Notes under the pieces: generated by a model | Database searches by the model: none | Seen by the model: the letters and a program-made list of their open reading frames with translations, nothing else | Told to the model about the DNA's origin: nothing | Shown: positions 24,522 through 34,711 of the stretch, piece after piece | Position numbering within the stretch: position 1 is the first letter of the stretch | How the letters are laid out: every line of letters begins with the position of its first letter | NCBI RefSeq assembly: GCF_000001735.4 | Contig: NC_003071.7 | Location: 18,265,443-18,329,442 of the forward strand | Reading direction: 5' to 3' | DNA length: 64,000 nt | Source: Arabidopsis thaliana | Taxonomy: Eukaryota > Streptophyta > Magnoliopsida > Brassicales > Brassicaceae | Made by a program: the position numbers and the translations under genes

Positions 24522-26762
24522 ATGATGGGAGTGGCCGGTTTTGCGGTAGCTCTGATGGTAACTTCACTGTTAATCGCTACTTGCGCTGATGGAAAAGAGT
24601 TTTTTCATCACCGGGAAATTAAAGTACAAAGATTTTTGAAGCAGCTTAACAAGCCAGCTCTTAAATCCATTAAGGTATCTTACACAAATTTCATATGCAT
24701 ATACTCCATGCGTTGAATATTCGCTCACAAATTTCTTTTGAGACTAATAATTGTTTTGCTTTAATCTTTCTTACAGAGTGAAGACGGAGATATAATTGAT
24801 TGTGTTCTAATAACTAGCCAACCAGCTTTTGATCATCCTTTGCTTAAAAATCACACCATTCAGGTTTGCTATCATTTGCAATACCTCTGGTTTGTTTACA
24901 CATGCATGATCGTGTTGTTTTCTCACGTAGGTAAAACCAAGTTTTATCCCGGAAGGGGAAGGTGACTCTACGTACACCAAGAAGGAGACAAAAGCTACTC
25001 AAGTGTGGCAGAAATATGGAGAGTGCCCAGAAAACACTATCCCGATAAGAAGAACAAAAAAAGAAGAAATCTTACGAGCAAAATCCCTTGAAAGTTTCGG
25101 GAAAAAGAATCATCAATACATTCCTGAAGATACATCTAGTCCAAATTATCACCATGAGGTACACACCCTATACAGTACAATTTCTATAGGCATATCTATG
25201 TTAGCATACTCACATGTATATATTCAGAGTGGAGCAATATTTTCATTTAAATGGTAGTACAATGATATTTACTTTTGTCTCTAATTAATATGATTTGGAG
25301 TAATTTTTTTTTTTCTTATTTTCTTTTTTCCTTTTGTGATCTGGAATTTTTGGATCAAGTCCAATATAAATTAACCGAAACGGCTATTACATAGACATTA
25401 TATATTACATGGTGAATCCTAATCACACGAATTTCCCTGGTTTAGTACGCGTTCATGGGTGTGAGAAACGGAAAGTTTTACGGGACAAAAGCCTCGATAA
25501 ATGTCTGGAAACCAGATGTAGCAACTCCCAGCGAGTTCAGCTTGTCACAGACTTGGATCGTATCTGGAGATGGCACTAGTCGTAATACTATTGAAGCTGG
25601 TTGGCAGGTTTGATCTTCCGTCCTAAATATAAGGATATCTTGCAGGACATCATAATTAACACAACCTTAATTTGTTTGCCTTGATTTATAGGTTTATCCA
25701 GGAATGTACGGTAATAATGATCCTAGATTATTTGTTTATTGGACCGTAAGTTCTCATTTTTCCACCCTAATTAAACACACACATATATATATACTTCAAA
25801 ATAGAAAAATTTGTTTCTATTTGACGTGTTGAGAATCCGAAACCATGCAAACATATTTTTCAATTCAAAATATGTTTTATCTTGTAAATTAAGATTTTCC
25901 TCCGTTACTAATGAAAGTTCATGCATGCTTATATATATTAGAGCGATGGATACCAAAAGACAGGATGCTATAATCTCGTCTGCGGTGGTTTTGTTCAGAC
26001 GACCAACCAATACACTGTAGGTGGATCCTACGTTACCGCGTCACAATACGACGGAGCTCAACTAGTTCTCAACCTACTTATATGGAAGGTAATAATACCG
26101 TTATTCTTTTTTCCACCTTAACAATACCAACTATCTTATCGTATAGTTTATATCTACTTTATGAATCTATTATAATTTTCAATTTTTCTATCTGTATTTT
26201 GCTCAATTAAAACTGTAAATAAAGCTCCTCCACTAACTCCAATTTAAATTAGCAAAACAGATCACAAATCCTTTTGTTATGTACTAAAGGAAAAGTCAGG
26301 CCAGTGAAAATAACCTTAGTTAATATATTAGAGGCAATCTTGTTTTCTAACTCTTCATTAATTTATTGGAATTGCGATCATCAGGACCCAAAAACAGGAA
26401 ACTGGTGGCTAAAGATTAATGACAACGATGTTATAGGGTACTGGCCTGGCTCGTTGTTCAATTCTCTAGGAGATGGAGCTATAAAAGTTGAATGGGGTGG
26501 CGAAATCTTCGCGCCAACCAGTGATAGACACACAACCACCGATATGGGAAGTGGACATTTTGCAGAGGAAGGGATTAAGAAAGCGAGCTATGTAAAAAAT
26601 ATTATGATAGTTGATGGGACAAATGCTCTGAGAGAACCACAAGGACTTTACTCCTATGCTGATAATCGTAATTGTTACAGCGTTGTACCAGGAAATGCTG
26701 GAACTTCCTTTGGTACTCATTTCTTCTATGGTGGTCCTGGTCAGAACGTTAAATGCCCGTGA
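24522..26762 (+). CDS. Neprosin-domain secreted protein (third)
   Basis: Seven exons: 24522-24674, 24777-24863, 24931-25158, 25446-25607, 25692-25745, 25942-26088, 26385-26762; 402 aa, all introns phase 0. Signal peptide over residues 1-25, pro-region [12 protein letters not shown] and [16 protein letters not shown], basic KNT-type linker [15 protein letters not shown], then DUF239 with [76 protein letters not shown] and [12 protein letters not shown]. The last intron (26089-26384) is the longest in the neprosin set. The tandem repeat array lies just upstream. Very close to the second neprosin gene in exon sizes and sequence, so the two probably come from one tandem duplication. Likely secreted. 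Confidence 0.9.
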
Positions 26763-27232
26763 TCTGATCTGTGTGTTCAAGCTTTTGATATTACGCATCT
26801 ATGTTTCAATGTTTGATCCTATCTATCTTTAATTATAGTTAAGTGCTCTTTGTCTATGTGTAAGGCTTCATAGTTTATAATAAAGAACTTTTACGTTTGT
26901 TCCAATCCTCTGTTTATAAATCAAGTTTTAAGGAATGAATTAAAAAAAAAACTTAAATGAAAAAACAAAGGGATAATAGGATATCCGATGATATTTCTTA
27001 TTTCTTTCGTTTTTATAAGATGATTTAAATGAAAGCACAAATATTAAGAAATTATGATTTAATGCATAACAAAAATTAAGCCAGTCAATGAAAACATATA
27101 GTACTTAATTTGAATAGTCAGAAACTATTAAATAAATAAATATTTTCTCTAGACAATAGAGAAAATCAAATAATATAAAACAAATAAAAACTACTACAAC
27201 ATTTTATATAAGGGAACAGAAGAATTATTATT
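26763..27232. other. 3' flank of neprosin gene 3
   Basis: Probable 3' UTR to about 26900, then AT-rich sequence with no gene. Confidence 0.5.
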
Positions 27233-27491
27233 ACTCCATATATAAGATGTTTTAGACTTTTTCTTTTGTTCCATTTTATTAGATGTTGTGTAGATTTCTA
27301 TGCAAAACTTAAATACATTTAGTATTTTCAAATCATTTTTGTTAGTCAGTATTTTATATGATTGGTTGAATTGTTTTAATATACGTGTTTTTAACCAAAA
27401 CATCTTATAAAATGGGACAGAGAGAGTAATACATTTGGTTAATATACGTGTTTTTAACCAAAACATCTTATAAAATGGGACAGAGAGAGTA
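27233..27491. mobile_element. Stowaway-like MITE with an internally duplicated right end
   Basis: The left end reads tactccatatataagatgtttta and the right end aaaacatcttataaaatggg followed by acagagagagta, an inverted pair typical of Brassicaceae Stowaway-type MITEs, inserted at TA. The right terminal block is present twice in direct orientation with a 63-bp period (starts 27376 and 27439). No coding capacity. Confidence 0.7.
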
Positions 27492-28014
27492 GTATTTACT
27501 GCATTTAGTTAAAATTAGGTTTACTAGTTAAATAATTTATAAAGTAGACTTAAATTGAATATTATATTTCTAAATAGATTATTTCTGTAAAAATAAACCC
27601 TAAAATATATTTATCAAATCTTTTAAGATTTTAAACTTTCTTATATTTTCTATTTGATCATTTCATATTAACGCGATTAATTAAAATATGTTTTGTGACT
27701 TCAAATATTTTGGTTTTATTTAAATTCTTGCTTTGTATTTATGTGATTAACTTAGTAGTCTCTTTAAATAGATAAAATAATCCTCAGAACTATAATATTT
27801 AAAATCTAGTGACAAAAGTTTTCTTTATTAATACTATACTTTTCCAATTTTTAGATTTTTAAAGATATTTTTAAAAAATTTGAAAGAAAAAAGGTTGAAT
27901 GTTCTATTTCTTACAAGTTACAAATTAAATATACACAACACAATATATACCAATGTCCCAGTTATCTTCCCAACAATTATTTCAAAAGTATAACGTTATA
28001 CACTAATACTAACA
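27492..28014. other. AT-rich spacer upstream of neprosin gene 4
   Basis: No gene or clear regulatory element seen; the immediate upstream of 28015 should hold the core promoter. Confidence 0.5.
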
Positions 28015-29972
28015 ATGATGCTTAATCAGACAGTGATCTTCTTCCTTCTTTGGGTGATCATAGCACTTGTAGTCGAAATTACTTTGGCCGGAAAGATCAC
28101 AGTTTCTGATATCCATGAGCAGAAAATCGAACAACGGTTGAACCAACTCAACAAACCCGCCGTTAAATCTATCCATGTATTCGCAACGACTTTTAATTAC
28201 CCGTGGTTTGCTATTCCCACTATTTTCTTGGCTAAATGCTTTTATGTTTTCCTTTAATATTTATATTGAATAGAGTCCAGATGGAGATATAATCGATTGT
28301 GTATGGATCTATCACCAACCAGCTTTTGATCATCCTTTACTCAAAAACCACACCATTCAGGTTTTTTTGTAATACTTTTTTTTATTCACTCTTCAAAATC
28401 ATATTACCTCTACGTTTTGCCCTAACGCTTCTTGTTTTTTTCGAGGAAGATGAGGCCGAAAAGTGACTCGACAAGGGACAAAACTGGAGGTAACAAGACA
28501 GACATTATCCATCAATTGTGGCGCACGAAAGGTGAATGTCCTAAGAACACTATTCCCATCAGAAGAAGAACAAGAGATGATCTTCTAAGATCAGATTCCA
28601 TCAAAACTCATGGAAGAAAGAACCCACCAACCATTTCTCCAACTACTTATCACCTCCCCGATGATCAGACAGAAGTTCATGAGGTATCTATATCCCCGGC
28701 TCAAAGTTTTTTTTTTAAAAGTGATTAAATATTTTTGACGCTTTAATTTTTATAATTTTGAGTTAAACTATTAAGAGCTACCCTTAACTATTATACCTTA
28801 CTTTAATTGTAGCATGCGAGTGTGTACCTGGACTATGGTGAATACCATGGCAGCAAGAGCCGTATAAGTATATGGAGACCAGACGTTAATATGACCGAGT
28901 TTAGTTTGGCTCAAACATGGGTCGTCGGTGGAGATTGGGACACTGTTTTGAACACTGTGGAGTCTGGTTGGCAGGTCAGTGCTATTTTTTTTTTTTTAGG
29001 CTAACACTTCTCTTTTTGTGTGTGGGGCTTTTTTTTGTAAAAAAAAATGGATCTCAATTAGGATATATGTGTTGCATTGTTGCAAAATTTACTGATTTTA
29101 TAAACTCAATTTGAATCGATAATAATTGGATACTCAGATATACCACATTATGCATTCAGAAGTTCTACTATTTCTAACTTCAGTTTTTTTTTAACTCTTT
29201 ATGATAGATCCTACATTCTATGTACGGTGACAATAATACAAGACTTTTCGCCTTTTGGACGGCAAGTTTCCCTTTTTTATTAATCTTAACTAAGATTGTC
29301 ATGCATTGACTAAGGGTTAATTACTAATATTTTCTGACAAAACATATAGAGCGATTCATATGGAGACAACAGCTGCTACAATCTTGACTGTCCAGGCTTT
29401 GTTCAAGTGAATAAAGATATTGCCCTTGGTGCAGCCCTCAACACTATCTCGACCTACAATGGTAACCAATATGATTTCCTTCTAACTATTGAGAAGGTAT
29501 AATTTATCTACAAGTACTGAACAAACACAACTTATAGCAGTTTCAAAAAGAGTGTCATCACTAAATTGAGCTACTATACCTATTTTAGGAACAAGATACC
29601 GGACTTTGGTGGCTTAAGTTTGATACTCATCTAGTCGGATACTGGCCAAGCTTTCTAGTCCCGAAGCTAGCAGACTCAGCACGGATGATCGCTTGGGGAG
29701 GTGAAATTGTGTATGATGCTAGTGGCCAAAATGAACATACGCTTACGCAAATGGGGAGTGGCCATTTCGCGGAAGAAGGGTTTAAGAAGGCGGCTTATAT
29801 CAATAACATAGAGTACATCGATAAATCTAATCATCCGATCAAACCCTTTCCTCAAAATCTTGAAGCTTCTGTTACTCGGCCTGAATGCTATAACCTCAAG
29901 GTTGGCTCTAGCCGAAGATGGGGAACTTACATTTTCTATGGTGGACCTGGACGTAACCCTCAATGCCTATGA
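28015..29972 (+). CDS. Neprosin-domain secreted protein (fourth, divergent)
   Basis: Seven exons: 28015-28176, 28274-28360, 28450-28683, 28813-28974, 29208-29261, 29350-29496, 29589-29972; 409 aa, all phase 0. Intron 5 begins GC rather than GT (ACG|GCAAGT at 29261/29262), and no alternative GT keeps the frame. Signal peptide over residues 1-26, pro-region [12 protein letters not shown] and [16 protein letters not shown], linker [18 protein letters not shown]239 with [73 protein letters not shown] and [12 protein letters not shown]. It differs from the others at two places near the expected catalytic sites: VESGW instead of IEAGW, and IAWGGE instead of (I/V)EWGGE. Catalytic competence is therefore less certain. 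Likely secreted. Confidence 0.9.
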
Positions 29973-30545
29973 AAAGTGACATGATTTTTCGAAATTTATT
30001 TAGAAAATGTTTGGGACAACCCTTGTGATTGAACTGAATAGCGTTCTAAAGATGTAAACTTTTTAAGACTAATAAATGGTTTTGCATTTGAGATAAAACA
30101 AAAAAGATCATATCAATATTTTAATAAGCAACACATTTTTCTTGTTAGGTCATAAAACGTAACAAGTCGGTGTCACTAATTTACTTATCAAGTGATACCT
30201 TGCACGATTTGTAACTTGCAGAAAAAAAGAAGATAGAAGGATATGATAAAATTTTATGCATATGTAGAAAAAAACCTTGCACGACACCTTCCGTTAGATC
30301 GATCAGCTTTGACTTATACGTTTAAATTTGCGTTTTTGTCATTCACAGAGAAGAATATGCTTTACACTTATCCTCTCTTTCTTATTTCTATATTCTTGAT
30401 GAGTAAAGTAATTGACACCAAGATACTGCATTTCTATATAACCCATGACTACAAGTTTCCTCTGTTTTAACAAAAAACGAAAAAAACAAACAAGTTTCCT
30501 CTGTTTAAATATCAATCTTCCTGTTTATGTTCCGCTATCCCAAAA
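29973..30545. other. Intergenic between neprosin gene 4 and the second DUF946 gene
   Basis: Probable 3' UTR then AT-rich promoter sequence. A short direct duplication, acaagtttcctctgttt, occurs at about 30452 and 30491 in the leader of the next gene. Confidence 0.5.
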
Positions 30546-32297
30546 ATGGGAAACTGCCTTTCAACCTCTGATCCATCTCATGAAGATGTATCAAAGAAGC
30601 TTCCCAAAGCACTTCCCGTCGATGCTGCATTCAAGTTTCCTTCACCGTTACCTACTTTTACTCGAGGTTTGTATTATCATCGGTTCTTACTGATCTCTCT
30701 CTCTCTCTCTGTCTCCCAATTAGTTTTGATAATCTTGATTTCACTTGCATCATCAGGTGATGGTTTTGCGAAAGGAACCATTGACTTAGGAGGTGGTCTC
30801 GAAGTTAGTCAAGTTTCGACATTCAACAAAGTTTGGTCCACTTATGAAGGAGGACCAGACAATCTCGGAGCTACATTCTTTGAACCATCCTCAATCCCTT
30901 CCGGTTTCTCCATCCTTGGCTACTACGCTCAACCAAACAACCGTAATCTTTTCGGTTGGGTACTCACAGCTAGAGATCTCTCAAGCAACACCTTAAAACC
31001 ACCAGTAGATTACACCCTCGTAGGAAACACCGAGTCACTCAAAATTAAACAAGACGGAACCGGATACTTCTGGCAACCCGTTCCTCCTGATGGATATCAA
31101 GCCGTTGGCCTAATAGTCACAAACTACTCACAAAAACCACCTCTAGACAAACTACGCTGCATCCGATCAGATTTAACCGAACAATGTGAAGCTGATACAT
31201 GGATATGGGGCACAAACGGAGTCAACATCTCAAATCTAAAACCAACCACAAGAGGAACACAAGCTACAGGAGTCTATGTAGGTACATTTACATGGCAAAC
31301 CCAAAACTCCTCGCCTCCATCATTATCTTGCTTAAAGAACACGAAACTCGACTTCTCTACAATGCCAAATGGGTCCCAAATCGAAGAATTGTTCCAAACT
31401 TTTTCTCCATGTATCTATTTCCATCCAGACGAAGAATATCTACCTTCCTCTGTCACTTGGTACTTCAACAACGGAGCATTACTATACAAGAAAGGCGAAG
31501 AATCGAAACCAATCCCTATCGAATCAAACGGTTCTAATCTTCCACAAGGAGGATCAAACGATGGATCATACTGGCTAGATCTTCCTATAGACAAAAATGG
31601 TAAAGAGAGAGTCAAAAAAGGAGACTTACAAAGCACAAAAGTGTACCTTCATATCAAACCAATGCTCGGAGCAACATTCACAGATATATCAATCTGGATA
31701 TTTTACCCTTTCAATGGACCAGCAAAAGCCAAGGTCAAATTCGTAAATCTACCGTTGGGTAGAATCGGAGAACACATTGGAGATTGGGAACACACGACGC
31801 TACGGATCAGTAATTTCACCGGAGAGCTTTGGAGAGTGTTCTTATCGCAGCATAGTGGTGGAATTTGGATCGATGCTTGCGATTTGGAGTTCCAAGACGG
31901 AGGAAATAACAAGTTTGTGGCGTACGCATCGCTACATGGACACGCGATGTATCCGAAACCTGGGTTGGTGTTGCAAGGAGACGATGGGGTTGGGATTAGG
32001 AATGATACGGGGAAAGGTAAGAAGGTGCTTGATACGGGGTTAGGGTATGAGGTGATTGCGGCGGAGTATGACGGCGGAGGAGTGGTGGAGCCGCCGTGGG
32101 TTAAGTATTTCAGGAAGTGGGGGCCGAAGATTGATTATAATGTTGATGATGAAGTTAAGAGTGTGGAGAGGATATTGCCTGGGCTTTTGAAAAAGGCTTT
32201 TGTTAAATTTGTGAAGAAGATTCCTGATGAAGTTTATGGTGAAGATGGGCCTACTGGGCCTAAACTCAAGAGTAATTGGGCTGGTGATGAAAGTTGA
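30546..32297 (+). CDS. DUF946 / VPS62-related protein (second) with an optional in-frame intron
   Basis: Same family as the gene at 21095. Spliced form: 30546-30666 joined to 30757-32297, 553 aa. The 90-bp intron is a multiple of three and contains no stop, so the unspliced frame is also open and gives 583 aa with an inserted hydrophobic segment after residue 40 (FLLISLSLSVSQLVLIILIS). Begins MGNCLSTS: Gly2, Cys4 and Ser6 fit dual N-myristoylation and S-acylation. Blocks shared with the paralogue include LEVSQVSTFNKVW, GATFFEPSSIPSGFSILGYY, YFWQPVPPDGYQAVGL, HPDEEYLPSSVTWYF, GRIGEHIGDWEHTTLRISNF, LSQHSGGIW and GPTGPKLKSNW. Function unknown; membrane association is inferred. Confidence 0.9.
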   Translation: MGNCLSTSDPSHEDVSKKLPKALPVDAAFKFPSPLPTFTRGLYYHRFLLISLSLSVSQLVLIILISLASSGDGFAKGTIDLGGGLEVSQVSTFNKVWSTYEGGPDNLGATFFEPSSIPSGFSILGYYAQPNNRNLFGWVLTARDLSSNTLKPPVDYTLVGNTESLKIKQDGTGYFWQPVPPDGYQAVGLIVTNYSQKPPLDKLRCIRSDLTEQCEADTWIWGTNGVNISNLKPTTRGTQATGVYVGTFTWQTQNSSPPSLSCLKNTKLDFSTMPNGSQIEELFQTFSPCIYFHPDEEYLPSSVTWYFNNGALLYKKGEESKPIPIESNGSNLPQGGSNDGSYWLDLPIDKNGKERVKKGDLQSTKVYLHIKPMLGATFTDISIWIFYPFNGPAKAKVKFVNLPLGRIGEHIGDWEHTTLRISNFTGELWRVFLSQHSGGIWIDACDLEFQDGGNNKFVAYASLHGHAMYPKPGLVLQGDDGVGIRNDTGKGKKVLDTGLGYEVIAAEYDGGGVVEPPWVKYFRKWGPKIDYNVDDEVKSVERILPGLLKKAFVKFVKKIPDEVYGEDGPTGPKLKSNWAGDES

Positions 32298-32635
32298 TGA
32301 AATGTTGGTTTTTCTTTTAGATTGTTTGTTTGGTTTGATTCTTTGTATATAAAATTCTTCATAGACCTTAATGTAAAACTATTATGTTTTATATGTAAAT
32401 AAATAAACATTGTGTGGCTAAGTACAAAAATTTTTATTGGAAACTTATGAACAGATTTGTTTCATAAATTCATAATTAAACCCTTCAGATACAATCATAA
32501 GCCAAAAAAGAAAACCAAAAGTACAATTAAGTTCTACAAGAAGTTTATGAAAGGAAAAAAAAAATCTTTTCTTTTTCTATATAATCAAATCATTCACTAT
32601 GACTCATACGATTTTGTAGCTTTTTTCTCAAAATT
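32298..32635. other. Convergent 3' flanks of the DUF946 gene and CTU1
   Basis: Both genes end here, facing each other, with 338 bp between stop codons. AT-rich 3' UTR-like sequence; nothing else seen. Confidence 0.6.
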
Positions 32636-34711
32636 TTAGAAATCCAGAGATCCACATTGTTTGCTCTCTATAGATTTTGCTACAGATCCAGGCTTCTTTG
32701 TTTCCTTATTATGATCACCATTTACGCCTCGAGGTCTTCCAATACCCATCTTAGGCAAACCACGGTTCAGTCCTTCCAGCAAAACACAAGCTTTACACCA
32801 TTTCTGCATATCATTTGTAATCCAAACAATCAAACACTATATACTAACTCTAATTATGGAAAACAATTTACTTGATGTGATAAAAGAGAGGTCTCACCTG
32901 GCTAGAAATATACCCGCATCGCTCACACGTCCCTTGCTCAGGCATCTTTGTGGTTGTTGCAATTCTAAAATCTTCACCAGACTTTATGATGTCCAGAATC
33001 GCCCTTGGCCTGCACTTTGTGTAAGTTAGAGATCTCTAGTTTTCTTATTTCATTCTAGCGGATACTAAACAAAAGGGTTGAGAAAGAACCTTATTCTTTC
33101 CAAATCTTTGATGAACTCACGGGCAAACCCACGATATGCATTAGGAGAGTAAATGCCTGCAAACTCAAAAAAAAAAAATAAGCCATAAAAATAACTAGAG
33201 ATTGGCTGAAACTATAACTTAGGAACAGATAAAACCTACAAAAAATCGATGATTGTACACTTACATTCAGTGGAGAAGTAATCCAGCTTCTTGAAATAAG
33301 CATACGTAAAGCTACGTTAAGGTATCACAATATCTTTTGTTGACAAGTATAAGCGATATATACAAAAGCATTATGTAGTGAAGGATATATGACAATCTCC
33401 TTTTCGTATGTATACTTGAAAGGTTTACATCTTGGAATGGGACCATCTTCACCAGTAGTAATCGATGTGCACCTACTTAATCTACAGTTACCAATGTTAC
33501 AAATATCAATTAGTTGAGGAACGAGACAGATTTTTCATTTTCCATCAAATCATCAACAAATACTTACCTAGCAATATCCCCTCGCAATATGTTCAAGAGA
33601 ACGGTTTCTGCTATATCATCTGCATTATGTCCAGTGACTAGCTTCTCTACTTTCAATAACGCAGCTCCTCGGTCAAGTGCCTTGAGATGAATTAAACACA
33701 AGAGTGTTGGTGGTATGCAGAGTTATTGACAAACTGAAAGTTGAACAACAAAAAGAAAACGGCACTGCTCCCTACCTGTCGACGGAATACACCACAAAAG
33801 GTGCAATTGTTCTTCAAACCAATCATTTTCACAATCTCATCCATTGTCCATCCATACAGATCTTTATATGAAACAATCTTAAGAGGCAAACCATACTGGA
33901 AGAGAAAAATAAAGAACCCATCAAACTAAAAACCGCCATAAAACAATCACTTAACACACATAGAATTCAAAAAGAAGCTTACTTGGACTTCGTTCCGTTT
34001 AACAGTCTCAAGAGAATCATCACGATAACCCGTAATCCCTTCATCTATGGACAAGAGAAAGAGGTCTAGCCCATAATTGTGGCGTCTGTTTAGTTCTGAT
34101 AACACATATGCCAGAACAGTAGAATCTGCACAAAACAATCTTAAAAAGTTACAGTATGTTAAAGAAAAAGATCAATCAGAATCTAAGCAATCACCTTTTC
34201 CACCAGAGGCACCTATAGCAACACGTTCACCAGATTTGAATAAACGATTCTGAACAATGACTTGATGAATCTCCTCCTCAAAAACCTCATAAAAGCACTC
34301 TCTGCATATCTTTAAAACACACATACTCAATCACTTCTCATACATAACACAAAAATAAGAGACTCTGGAAACTAGCAATAGACTGAAAAACTAATGATTG
34401 TCGTTACTTTCACTATTGATCCAACTCCGACGAACTACATTGATTATTTTGATTTGATTCCACATAGAGATCATAATCCAAACCAATGCAATTCATAAAG
34501 AGTCAAACCTAACACTAACAGTATAGAAATGTGTTCCAAGCTTCTGCTTAATATGTTAGCTAAAACCCAACGAGATTCTACGAGAAAAGAGAAATAAAAA
34601 AAATTGAAAAGTTACCTGTTGAAGGGTTTTAGGTCTTTTGAGGACGGGACGTCTCAGGTTGCATAAGCAGCAGAGACGGGAGGCTACTGCTTTCTTGTTC
34701 TTGGCCTCCAT
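32636..34711 (-). CDS. CTU1: Cytoplasmic tRNA 2-thiolation protein 1 (ROL5)
   Basis: CTU1/NCS6-type enzyme (known in Arabidopsis as ROL5) that adenylates and thiolates the wobble uridine of tRNA-Lys, -Glu and -Gln with CTU2, using sulfur from the URM1 pathway in the cytosol. Ten exons: 34711-34616, 34309-34195, 34125-33983, 33895-33776, 33680-33568, 33481-33389, 33305-33265, 33156-33090, 33009-32898, 32803-32636; 355 aa, the family's usual size. The PP-loop ATPase motif SGGKDS is at residues 67-72. Zinc-binding cysteine pairs occur at the N-terminus (CCLC, CREC) and C-terminus (CERCGY, KWCKACV); the catalytic-site cysteines include [10 protein letters not shown]. Nine introns, one of them AT-AC U12 type (separate entry). 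The promoter carries site II-like TGGGCC and paired AAACGGCATCGT boxes. Confidence 0.96.
33306..33388 (-). other. AT-AC U12-type intron in CTU1
   Basis: On the minus strand the intron starts ATATCCTT (33388-33381), exactly the U12 AT-AC 5' splice-site consensus, and ends TTTAC. A branch-site match, CCTTAAC (33322-33316), lies about 10 nt from the 3' end, as expected for minor-spliceosome introns. No GT-AG alternative restores the frame; using AT-AC gives the conserved junction [15 protein letters not shown]. Length 83 bp. Splicing it would need the U11/U12 minor spliceosome. Confidence 0.9.
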
